Assembly: GCF_000340435.2 (NCBI RefSeq)
Contig: NZ_CP011883.2
Span: forward strand, 2,340,687 to 2,404,686
Direction of reading: 5' to 3'
Source of the DNA: Mycobacterium haemophilum DSM 44634
Lineage (GTDB): Bacteria > Actinomycetota > Actinomycetes > Mycobacteriales > Mycobacteriaceae
Length of the DNA stretch: 64,000 bases
Shown here one piece after another: positions 1 through 7,741 of this stretch. The position numbers and the translations under genes are program-made. The first letter of the stretch is position 1, and every line of letters begins with the position of its first letter. Under the pieces are notes generated by a model. It was not told the origin of the DNA. It saw only the letters and a program-made list of their open reading frames with translations, and searched no databases.

Positions 1-351
1 CACCGCAATGGGCAAAACCATAGAAAACGCAAAAGGTTCCGGCATAAACATATAGTCGATATGCCAGAAGGCGCCGGTTTTCGGAACCCCTTGCCCTTCT
101 TCGGTGGAAGACACAAAAATTTCCGGATAATCTTTATGGTGATAAATAGGTTCGTAATAGGGAACGATTTCTCCGATTATCCTGCCGAGTTTTATAAATT
201 CCTCCGGAGATGGATGGACATCTTTTAAAACAACAAGCTTATTGGCGTAGACTATTTCGCGGATTTCATCGGTGGATATATTGTCCAAATTTTTGGGGTC
301 GATCCCTGTGACCTCCGCACCAAGTCCCTCGCCTTTCACATTGAGCGTCAT
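1..351 (-). CDS. TauD-family non-heme iron dioxygenase, Rv0097-type (isonitrile formation), 5' part
   Basis: The first 117 codons are present; the rest lies beyond the window edge. The protein opens MTLNVKGEGLGAEVTGIDPK and contains GAFWHIDYMFMPEP, whose HxD pair is the start of the Fe(II) facial triad of alpha-ketoglutarate dioxygenases. By recall it closely matches M. tuberculosis Rv0097, which oxidatively decarboxylates a fatty-acyl-linked glycine adduct to an isonitrile in chalkophore (copper-binding isonitrile lipopeptide) synthesis. A GAGGAG ribosome site lies 10 nt before the ATG. It follows PPE1 by 60 nt, the same order as Rv0096-Rv0097. The DNA is strikingly AT-rich, with many AAA, TTA, ATA and TTT codons, unlike its neighbours. 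Confidence 0.9.
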   Translation of the reverse strand, partial: MTLNVKGEGLGAEVTGIDPKNLDNISTDEIREIVYANKLVVLKDVHPSPEEFIKLGRIIGEIVPYYEPIYHHKDYPEIFVSSTEEGQGVPKTGAFWHIDYMFMPEPFAFSMVLPIAV

Positions 352-411
352 CGACTTTTTTCTCCTCATTTACTTCTTTGCTGTTTCGGTCCACATCTTC
401 GGGCAGGTTAG

Positions 412-1824
412 CTACTCGTGCACCGCCGTTTCGTCGGTGCCAGTTGTCCAGGTAGTGGGGAGCAGAGGGACGGTGCTGCTGGTACTGGCAACCATTCCAG
501 CGGGAGTGCTGGTGGTTGTCGGTGCGGTGCCGGCAAAGCCGAGGGGGCCGGCGCCTTGGCTATTTGCTCCGTGTGACGCGGGTTCAGCATTGGTCGGGGC
601 ATCGATGGCGCCGGCCATGGTGGCGGTTGCTTCAATGAATTCATCACGGTAACCGCGTGCGCCGCCTCTGGTCTTGTTCCGTTGTTTACGGTGCTCCCGG
701 CCGGAAGGCGAGCTTGTTCTGGCCGCGGCGGTGGCCCCGATCGTGTTAGCGGCAGTGTCAGGCGACTTTGTGCCAGCCTTGGGGCCAGAGCTGACTCCCG
801 GTGGTGACAGGCCGGGCACGGCGTAGCTGACGCTGGGTGAAGGTGGAGGGCCGCCAGCCGTAGCCGAGGCGGGCGTGCTGGGCGAGTGGCCCGTGTATGA
901 GCTTCCGATGGGGGTAGCCAAGGCCGGTGGCGCGACCCCAACGCGGATGTGTGGGCCCACGTGATCGCTAGGGCCGGACTCTGCCGGATCGGGAGGCAGT
1001 CCGGCTGAAGGCTGTCTGTTCCGCAACACGGCCAGCGCACCCAGGGCGCTCAGGACACTCAACGCCGGCGCGAAAAAGGGAAGCAGGAGCATTCCATACG
1101 AGGCGTAGTAGGGGTACCAAAGAAAGTCATACAACTGCAAAGCAATAACGGCAAGGACGACGGCAACGGCGGGGCTGAATCCGAATCGTTGGAAAAACTC
1201 TAGAAAATGCGCGTATGGATCGGCGATAAAATCCAGGATGTCCGTCAGGAGTTGAACAATCCAACCCGGTATGAACTGCTGGACACCTTGGGCTGCACCG
1301 CCCAGAGCAAGGATGGGCGGTGCCGGTTGGGTCGGCAGTATTGTTGCCGTCGCCGTCGCACTGATGGCCTGGTAGGCGGCCATAGTTTCGGCGGCTTGCA
1401 CCCACATTCGGACGTAGTTGGCTTCGTTGAGAGCGATGGGAATGGTGTTGATGCCGAAGAAGTTGGTGGCAACCAAGACATCATGGGTTGCGCGGTTAGC
1501 GGTCAGTTCTGCCAGCGTGGGCATGGCGGCTAGCGCGCTGCTGTAGGCCGTGGCTGCGGTTTCATGCCGCGTAGCGGTGACTGCGCTATCGATCGAGGCT
1601 TGCTCGAGCCAGACCAGGTAGGGGCCATGCGCCGCCACATACCGTGTAACGCCGGCTCCCCGCCAGCTGGTGGCCAGCACCTCGGCCAGCAGCCGAGTCA
1701 ACTCGGCAGCTGCGCAAGTGTATTGATTGCTAAGCTCCTGCCACTGTGCAGCGGCAGCAAGCAATGATCCCGCACCCTGTCCAGCACTCAACAGAACCGA
1801 GTGCACCTCCGGAGGTATAGCCAT
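412..1824 (-). CDS. PPE1: PPE family protein PPE1 (Rv0096 ortholog)
   Basis: The 470-residue protein starts MAIPPEVHS (an ATG two codons upstream is possible). It has the PPE domain over about residues 1-180, with WxG-type SWRGAGV and NFFGINTIPIALNEADY-like segments. A hydrophobic region follows around 215-310, then a Pro/Ser/Thr-rich tail with AVPGLSPPGVSSGPKAGTKS and a terminal VPLLPTTW motif. Tail and body match M. tuberculosis PPE1 as I recall it. PPE1 heads the operon for the isonitrile lipopeptide genes and is a likely type VII secretion substrate or surface protein. Its exact role in metal acquisition is inferred. An upstream in-frame extension to 2025 is basic and low-complexity and was not used. 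Confidence 0.93.
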   Translation of the reverse strand: MAIPPEVHSVLLSAGQGAGSLLAAAAQWQELSNQYTCAAAELTRLLAEVLATSWRGAGVTRYVAAHGPYLVWLEQASIDSAVTATRHETAATAYSSALAAMPTLAELTANRATHDVLVATNFFGINTIPIALNEANYVRMWVQAAETMAAYQAISATATATILPTQPAPPILALGGAAQGVQQFIPGWIVQLLTDILDFIADPYAHFLEFFQRFGFSPAVAVVLAVIALQLYDFLWYPYYASYGMLLLPFFAPALSVLSALGALAVLRNRQPSAGLPPDPAESGPSDHVGPHIRVGVAPPALATPIGSSYTGHSPSTPASATAGGPPPSPSVSYAVPGLSPPGVSSGPKAGTKSPDTAANTIGATAAARTSSPSGREHRKQRNKTRGGARGYRDEFIEATATMAGAIDAPTNAEPASHGANSQGAGPLGFAGTAPTTTSTPAGMVASTSSTVPLLPTTWTTGTDETAVHE

Positions 1825-2134
1825 CCACATCGGACCTGTCAGGGCTCCACCTCCTTCCATGCTTCGCCGCCACTTCCGGTGTTGGTCGGCGAGAGCACGC
1901 GGAAAGTTCCCCCGCGCCCAGGAATGAGATATGTGATGCGCGGCACTCGGTCGTCTAAGGTGGCGATGACGCTCACCATCGACCCATGGCTGCGGCTGAT
2001 GCTGATGACGCCCGGTCGCTGCCACACGACGCCAGCGTTAAACGCATCGCCTTGCGCGGCGAGGCGACGAACTGGCCTTGAATCCGGTGAGCAAACTTTG
2101 GTGAGTATGATGCGACGATGCAGTCAGGTCCGCG

Positions 2135-2632
2135 ATGAGCCTGCGGGATAGAGTGGATGCGGGAGCTGAGCGAGTATGCCAGCTGGTAGGAGCATTGGAT
2201 GTTCCATCGCCCTGGGATCTTGACGTCTTCATCAGCACTACCGCGCAGGCGCGTGGCAAACCGATACGGTTAATCCCTCATTCTGGGTTATCCGGCCCGG
2301 GGCAACCCTGCGGAGTCTGGATCGGCCGTCATACCGACGACATCATCGTCTATGACGACACCACCTCGGGCTACCACGTGGAACAAATCATTCTGCACGA
2401 GCTTGGGCACCTGTTGCTCGAGCACCATTGCGGTCCGAACTCCAGCGATACCGCCTCGATCCAGGAGTTGGTACCTGATCTCGATCCGGCGACCGTCACC
2501 CACGTACTGAACCGCACATCGTATGACACTGAGCAGGAAAGCCAGGCGGAGCTTTTTGCATCTCTGATCATGTCGGAATCACGAAAGGCCTACACCGCAT
2601 CGAAATTCCTGCGCACATTTCTTCGCGATTAA
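2135..2632 (+). CDS. ImmA/IrrE family metallopeptidase-like protein
   Basis: The 165-residue protein has a HELGH zinc-peptidase motif (IILHELGHLLLEHH, about residues 88-101) and a downstream acidic/AELFA segment (ESQAELFASLIM) that fits the third ligand helix of ImmA/IrrE proteases. Family members cleave or sense XRE-type repressors in phage and integrative-element control; actinobacterial relatives are also called ParH-like. No helix-turn-helix gene is adjacent, so its substrate is unknown. The next gene follows after 39 nt on the same strand and is probably cotranscribed. A TATGAT hexamer at 2106-2111 is a possible -10 element. Confidence 0.8.
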   Translation: MSLRDRVDAGAERVCQLVGALDVPSPWDLDVFISTTAQARGKPIRLIPHSGLSGPGQPCGVWIGRHTDDIIVYDDTTSGYHVEQIILHELGHLLLEHHCGPNSSDTASIQELVPDLDPATVTHVLNRTSYDTEQESQAELFASLIMSESRKAYTASKFLRTFLRD

Positions 2633-2671
2633 AAGTCCTGGCAACGACAAGACAGGGCTAACGGGTAGAAC

Positions 2672-3922
2672 ATGGATTCAGGGATTCCCGCTCCGCTATC
2701 GTTGACACTACTTCTGTTCATCTTCCTTTCGTTAATTCTGCGGCTTACCCTGTTGAACTCGACTGTCACGGACAAGCGACTCAATATCGCGCTGACTTCC
2801 GTGGCGGCAAGCTGCGCTCTTAGCGACCGAACAGTGCAGACGGTAATCACCAATTGCTCACAGTCACGACTATCACCGGAATTACTGTTTGAACTCGGCG
2901 AACTCATGGCAGCTCCGGCTTTAGGCGCTTTTTTCCTCGTAGCGTACACCTGGATCAACCAGTCCGAGCCTCGTTATCTGGCGAGCATTGTCTACGCCGT
3001 TGTGATCGTGGGCGCGATCATCGATCTGGCGTTGAGGATAGATGCGTGGTCAAAGAATGCTGAGCTCATTATCCATTCAAGCTGGGACGTCATTGCATAT
3101 TCCAGTTCGCCAGAAGCCGCTGCAGCAACCATAATCGTCTATAATTCGCTCATCTGGTATTCATTTTCCGCAATGCTTCTCATCGCATGCATTCGGGAAT
3201 TGCGGAGAAAACCAAATAGGCGCGGCATTGCCATTATCGTCAGCATGGCAATGGCCGCTATTGGAATTAGCACGCAGACCGTAGCCGCTTCCGTTGCTAC
3301 TTTGATTGTAATAGCCGGAAGACACAACACTTTTGTTGACACTGTCGAATTTATCAACCAATGCAGCATGGCGTTCTACTCCATCACCGGGGTGGGAATC
3401 ATAGCGGTACCGGCGTTCACGCGGCTACTTGAGCAACTGCGTCTCGATAGATTCTCCCGTCAGCGCCGCAGATTGCTGCCGCTCTGGCGTGATCTGACGA
3501 CCGCCTGTCCGGAGATTGTGTATCTGGCGCACGGGAACCTGGCGAGCAGTCGGTCCCGATATTTGCTGCATCGCACCGTCATCGAGATTCGCGACTCCAT
3601 CCTGATCCTGTCCCGTTACGCCGGCCATCAAGACGAAACTGCAATCCGCGCCGCCGACGACAAACCGCTGCTTCAACAAGCGGTTCGACTCGCGTCGGCG
3701 TGGTCAGCCAAAATCACCGGCAGCAGCCCATCCAACGATTTTGCCGCACAACAATCCGCGGCCAGGGACCTACTGGATGAAACCCAAGAATTAGGCAAAC
3801 TCGCCGACCACTGGACGGACGCCAAGAACATAGTTGCCCACGTTACCCACTCAGCGGTCGCAGAATCGTGCGCATCAACACGGGCACCGACGGGACATTC
3901 CGCCGGCGTTGCGCGACTATAG
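2672..3922 (+). CDS. Polytopic membrane protein, MAB_1171c-type putative transporter
   Basis: The 416-residue protein has an N-terminal half with about seven hydrophobic segments (first at residues 8-28) and a soluble, Arg-rich C-terminal half (about 245-405). This layout and its pairing with an ImmA/IrrE-like gene match the family NCBI calls MAB_1171c putative transporter; that assignment is from memory. No transport substrate is known. Base composition is slightly more AT-rich than the flanks (many ATT and AAT codons), and the pair occupies the place of Rv0094c/Rv0095c, so it looks inserted. The stop lies only 4 nt before the next gene. Confidence 0.65.
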   Translation: MDSGIPAPLSLTLLLFIFLSLILRLTLLNSTVTDKRLNIALTSVAASCALSDRTVQTVITNCSQSRLSPELLFELGELMAAPALGAFFLVAYTWINQSEPRYLASIVYAVVIVGAIIDLALRIDAWSKNAELIIHSSWDVIAYSSSPEAAAATIIVYNSLIWYSFSAMLLIACIRELRRKPNRRGIAIIVSMAMAAIGISTQTVAASVATLIVIAGRHNTFVDTVEFINQCSMAFYSITGVGIIAVPAFTRLLEQLRLDRFSRQRRRLLPLWRDLTTACPEIVYLAHGNLASSRSRYLLHRTVIEIRDSILILSRYAGHQDETAIRAADDKPLLQQAVRLASAWSAKITGSSPSNDFAAQQSAARDLLDETQELGKLADHWTDAKNIVAHVTHSAVAESCASTRAPTGHSAGVARL

Positions 3923-3926
3923 GGGC

Positions 3927-4640
3927 ATGGATTGCGAGGTGGCCCGCGAAGCGTTGTCGGCCCGACTCGATGGCGAGCGAGAGGCCGTGCCATCGGCACG
4001 TGTCGATGAGCACCTTGGTGAGTGCACCGCATGCCGTGCCTGGTTTGATCAGGTGGCTGACCAAGCACGCGACCTGCGTCAGCTGGTCGATTCCCGGCCG
4101 GCTACCACACCTGTTGATGCCCTCGGGATCGTGGCGGCACGGCCGCGGCGACGTCCATTAATGACTTGGCAGCGCTGGGCGTTGCTTTGCGTGGGCGTCG
4201 CACAGATCGTCCTGGCAACCGTGCAGGGGCTCGGCATAAGCGTCGGACTGACCCACGATCGCGCGCTGAGTTTCGGGAGCCACCTGCTCAACGAGTCCAC
4301 TGCGTGGTCGGCTGCGCTCGGTGTGATCATGGTGGCAGCGGCGCTGTGGCCGGGCGCCGCTGCCGGGCTTGCGGGCGTATTGACGGTGTTCGTCGGTTTG
4401 TTGACGGTCTATGTCGTCGTGGATGTACTCGCCGGCGCCACCACCACGTTGCGAATTCTGACGCATCTGCCGGTGGCGGTCGGCGCGGTCCTTGCGATCG
4501 CGGTGTGGCGACACAGCTCGGCTCCGCGACCGACACTCGATGATGCGGTCGGCGCCGATCCCGATATCATGTTGCCCCAGAACGCCTCTCGTGGGCGACG
4601 ACGCGGTCATCTATGGCCTACCGATGGGTCGGCGGCCTAA
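3927..4640 (+). CDS. zf-HC2 membrane protein, Rv0093c-type candidate anti-sigma factor
   Basis: The 237-residue protein begins MDCEVAREALSARLDGER. It carries the zf-HC2 signature H-x3-C-x2-C (HLGECTACRAW, about residues 31-41), typical of the zinc-binding anti-sigma domain. Four to five hydrophobic segments follow (about 80-210). Rv0093c has the same order: zinc domain, then membrane region. It is convergent with ctpA and overlaps its 3' end by 23 bp. An ECF sigma gene lies just beyond ctpA, so a sigma/anti-sigma relationship is plausible but inferred. It starts 4 nt after the membrane-protein gene and may be partly translated from that transcript. Confidence 0.82.
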   Translation: MDCEVAREALSARLDGEREAVPSARVDEHLGECTACRAWFDQVADQARDLRQLVDSRPATTPVDALGIVAARPRRRPLMTWQRWALLCVGVAQIVLATVQGLGISVGLTHDRALSFGSHLLNESTAWSAALGVIMVAAALWPGAAAGLAGVLTVFVGLLTVYVVVDVLAGATTTLRILTHLPVAVGAVLAIAVWRHSSAPRPTLDDAVGADPDIMLPQNASRGRRRGHLWPTDGSAA

Positions 4641-6942
4641 CCGTCCTGTGTGCGACGGCGCAATGGGGGAGCGGCCGCAATCCAGTATCGCCGCGGGCGG
4701 CCCCGAAGTTCCGCAACCGCAGGCTGTTTGAGACGACAAAGAATGACGAGAAGGCCATGGCCGCACCGGCTACTAGTGGGTTGAGCAATCCAGCGGCGGC
4801 AATGGGGATGGCGGCGATGTTGTACCCGAATGCCCATACCATGTTGAGCTTGATAGTGCGCATCGTTGCAGCGGCCAGGTCGAGTGCCAGGGGTACGACA
4901 TCGAGGTTGTCGCGGACCAGGATGATGTCGGCGGCGCCGATCGCGACATCGGTACCACGGCCGATCGCCATACCGAGATCGGCGCGCGCGAGTGCGGGCC
5001 CGTCATTGATGCCGTCACCGACCATGGCGACCACGTGCCCGCGGTCGCGCAGCTGCTCGATGACGTCGACCTTGCCTTCGGGCAGGATGTCGGCGATCAC
5101 CTCGTCGATACCGATACGGGCCGCCACAGCGGCCGCCGATGCAGGGTTGTCACCGGTCAACAACGCGGTTCGTAAACCACGATCGTGGAGTGCGGCGACC
5201 GCATCGGCCGCCGAGGCCTTCACAGCGTCGGCTACCGCGATGACGCCACACGGTTCACCGTCGATCTCGACGAAGACCGCTGTCTCACCGCGCGATTCGG
5301 CGTTGCGTCGGGCTGCAACCAGCGTGGCCGAGTCGCACCGGGAAGCGATCCATGACGGTTTGCCAACCCGCACCGCCCGTTCGGCCACGGTGCCGCTGAC
5401 TCCGCGGCCGGGCACTGCACGAAAGTCGGCGACCGGTTCTCGGTGAGTCGTTGACGCAGCGATCGCAAGCGCGACGGCGTGCTCGGACGCCGCTTCCACC
5501 GTCGCCGCCATTTGGAGGACCTCGTTAGCCTGCCAGCCCGGCGCGGCCGTCACAGCACTGACCTTCAACTGGCCCGTCGTCAGCGTGCCGGTCTTGTCGA
5601 AGACGACAGTATCCACCGCGCGGGTGGCCTCCAACGACTCATGGCCTTTGAGGAAGATCCCCAGTTGGGCGCCGCGGCCGGAGGCCACCATCATGGCGGT
5701 AGGGGTCGCTAGTCCCAGCGCGCATGGGCAGGCGATGACGAGAACGGCAATTGCGGCCGAGAACACCCGCTCGGGTCCGCCCCCGGCGATCAGCCATCCA
5801 ACGGCGGTCAGGGCCGCGACGGCGAACACGCAGGGGATAAACACCGAAGCGATGCGGTCAGCCAGTCGCTGGGCGTTGGCATTCTGCTGCTGCGCCTGCT
5901 CGACCAGACGGACCATGCCGGCGAGCTGCGTCTCGTCACCCACCGCGGCGGCCTCCACGATCAGCCTCCCGTTGAGCACCACGGTGCCACCGATGACTTG
6001 TGCACCCGGGTCCACCCGGACCGGCTTGGCTTCGCCGGTCATCGGGCTCATGTCGACGACGGCCGATCCGTCGATGACGAGCCCATCTGCGGCGATCATC
6101 TGCCCAGGGCGCACCACGAAGCGCTGCTGCTCATTGAGTTCGTCAGCCGGAATGACCATTTCCGAACCGTCGGGTGCCACGACAGCGACGTCCTTGGCGC
6201 TCAGCGCGGCCAGGGCCCGCAGTGCGCCGCCGGCATGTGATTTGGCGCGAGCCTCGAAGTACCTGCCTGCCAGCACGAATACCGTGACGCCTGCGGCGAC
6301 CTCGAAGTAGATGGCGTCGCTGCCCAGCAGCGCCTGCCAGACGCCGCGGTGCTCCGCGGACTGATGATGGCCAAACACAGTGTAGAGCGACCAGATTGTG
6401 GCGGCGGTGATACCGATCGAGATGAGCGTCTCCATGGAGGCGCCGTGGTAGCGCACGTTGCGTATCGCGACTCGATGAAACGGCCACGCCGCCCAAGTCA
6501 CGACCGGAATGGCCAGCGCCGTCAGCACCCATCCCCAGCCGGGGAAGCGGGTGTTGGGCAGCACAGCGAACATCACCGACAGGTGGGCTAGCGGCACGAA
6601 AAGCGCGGCGGCGACCCCCAACCGGACCAGTAGATATCGCGCGTCATCGGCATCGGCATCCGCTTGCCCACGCTGAAAGGCCTCCCCACTGTCTGCGCGC
6701 GGCGCGGCGCGATAGCCGGCTCGATGAACCGCCTCACAGAGCTCAGTGGTCTGGGTGTCCTCGCTGACGTCGACGGTCGCCACTCGGGTGGCGAAATTGA
6801 CGGACGCCGAAACGCCCGGCAGCTTGTTGAGCACCTTTTCCACCCGTTTGGCACACGCAACACAGGACATCCCGGTGATGTCGAGTTGTACCCGCTGCAC
6901 AGGCAACGGACGCTGTTCGGTCGCGGCGGACGTCGCCGACAT
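4618..6942 (-). CDS. ctpA: Copper-type P1B ATPase CtpA
   Basis: The 774-residue protein has an N-terminal heavy-metal domain with GMSCVAC (Cys27/Cys30), the transmembrane CPC metal site (VIACPCALGLATP), the phosphorylation motif DKTGTLT and the hinge MVGDGINDGPALARADLG. The HP locus reads SEHAVALA, so the usual proline after His is Ala. It aligns well by eye with M. tuberculosis CtpA (Rv0092; 761 aa). These enzymes move Cu(I) across the cytoplasmic membrane, probably for delivery to envelope cuproenzymes. A GGAGGTG ribosome site precedes the ATG. The gene is divergent from the SigC-like gene across a 92-bp region with an ECF-like promoter. Confidence 0.95.
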   Translation of the reverse strand: MSATSAATEQRPLPVQRVQLDITGMSCVACAKRVEKVLNKLPGVSASVNFATRVATVDVSEDTQTTELCEAVHRAGYRAAPRADSGEAFQRGQADADADDARYLLVRLGVAAALFVPLAHLSVMFAVLPNTRFPGWGWVLTALAIPVVTWAAWPFHRVAIRNVRYHGASMETLISIGITAATIWSLYTVFGHHQSAEHRGVWQALLGSDAIYFEVAAGVTVFVLAGRYFEARAKSHAGGALRALAALSAKDVAVVAPDGSEMVIPADELNEQQRFVVRPGQMIAADGLVIDGSAVVDMSPMTGEAKPVRVDPGAQVIGGTVVLNGRLIVEAAAVGDETQLAGMVRLVEQAQQQNANAQRLADRIASVFIPCVFAVAALTAVGWLIAGGGPERVFSAAIAVLVIACPCALGLATPTAMMVASGRGAQLGIFLKGHESLEATRAVDTVVFDKTGTLTTGQLKVSAVTAAPGWQANEVLQMAATVEAASEHAVALAIAASTTHREPVADFRAVPGRGVSGTVAERAVRVGKPSWIASRCDSATLVAARRNAESRGETAVFVEIDGEPCGVIAVADAVKASAADAVAALHDRGLRTALLTGDNPASAAAVAARIGIDEVIADILPEGKVDVIEQLRDRGHVVAMVGDGINDGPALARADLGMAIGRGTDVAIGAADIILVRDNLDVVPLALDLAAATMRTIKLNMVWAFGYNIAAIPIAAAGLLNPLVAGAAMAFSSFFVVSNSLRLRNFGAARGDTGLRPLPHCAVAHRTVRPPTHR

Positions 6943-6978
6943 GTGGCTCTTTCACCTCCTACAACATATTCCTAGAGA

Positions 6979-7007
6979 GGGTCGTCACGACCTGGCCACA
7001 AGTTCCC
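6979..7007 (-). promoter_or_regulatory. ECF-type promoter candidate for ctpA, overlapped by a palindrome
   Basis: Read toward ctpA, GGGAAC (7007-7002) and CGACCC (6984-6979) are separated by 17 nt. This resembles the reported SigC pattern SSSAAT-N16-20-CGTSSS only loosely. The 13-bp perfect palindrome GGTCGTCACGACC (6980-6992) covers the -10 element and could be an operator. There is no experimental support. Confidence 0.35.
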
Positions 7008-7034
7008 GCGAATCGTGGCCTACGCTCGCTATGC

Positions 7035-7595
7035 GTGTCGATAAGTGACGACGATGACCAAATTACTCAGCTCGCCAAATCCGCCGGACAGGGTGATCGG
7101 GCCGCATTGACACAGTTCATCACCGCCACACAGCGCGATGTGTGGCGGATGATCGCCTATCTCACCGATTCCGACAGCGCCGATGACCTCACTCAGGAAA
7201 CGTTTCTGCGGGCAATCAGTTCCCTGCCCCGCTTCGCCGGCCGATCGACGGCTCGGACGTGGCTGTTGTCGATCGCGCGCCGCGTAGTCGTCGACCAGAT
7301 CCGCCGCAACGCAAGCAGGCCCCGTACCACGCACGTGACCGATCTCGACGACGCACTTGGGCAGCGTCGTCGCGGCGGCCGGATCGAGGACACCGCGGAA
7401 ATCCGCATTCTGCTTGACGGGCTGGGGCGGGAGCGCCGCGAAGCGCTGATTCTCACCCAGGTGCTGGGGCTGTCCTATGCCGAAGCGGCCGGGGTCTGTG
7501 GGTGCCCCGTCGGCACCATTCGCTCCCGGGTGGCACGCGCTCGCGATGATCTACTGCGGGCGATCAACCACGAAGACTGCGCTGAGTTAGCGTAG
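7035..7595 (+). CDS. ECF RNA polymerase sigma factor, SigC-like
   Basis: The 186-residue protein starts at GTG and has region 2 (about residues 28-95, with SDSADDLTQETFLRAI and RTWLLSIARRVVVDQIRRN) and region 4 (about 125-180, LSYAEAAGVCGCPVGTIRSRVARAR). The region 4 segment and QETFLRAI match M. tuberculosis SigC closely. SigC there is reported to activate the chalkophore operon and a copper ATPase gene. Finding a SigC relative next to ctpA and the Rv0096/0097 genes fits a local copper-starvation regulator. Whether this is the sigC ortholog or a paralog cannot be told here. No clear ribosome site is seen, so a leaderless transcript is possible. Confidence 0.9.
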   Translation: MSISDDDDQITQLAKSAGQGDRAALTQFITATQRDVWRMIAYLTDSDSADDLTQETFLRAISSLPRFAGRSTARTWLLSIARRVVVDQIRRNASRPRTTHVTDLDDALGQRRRGGRIEDTAEIRILLDGLGRERREALILTQVLGLSYAEAAGVCGCPVGTIRSRVARARDDLLRAINHEDCAELA

Positions 7596-7620
7596 CGCTC
7601 GCCCTACGCCCTCGGAATTT
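7590..7620 (+). terminator. Possible intrinsic terminator after the sigma factor gene
   Basis: GCGTAG (7590-7595) can pair with CTACGC (7604-7609) around an 8-nt loop; a short AATTTT follows at 7616-7621. The stem is short, so the call is weak. Confidence 0.3.
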
Positions 7621-7741
7621 TCTCATTCATCTCACGGCGATGGCCGGCGCCACCGGTCGCGGTCGGCCGGTGAGGTAACTGACCAACCCGGGGATACACT
7701 CTGTCCGTTAGGGGAATCGGGCTAAGGAGGAGCGCAATCCC

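Noticed and set aside
1825..2025. In-frame upstream extension of PPE1
   Set aside because: Basic, low-complexity residues; the family start MAIPPEV lies at 1824.
5585..6310. Long plus-strand frame opposite ctpA
   Set aside because: Ser/Thr/Ala-rich shadow of a high-GC gene with no family resemblance.
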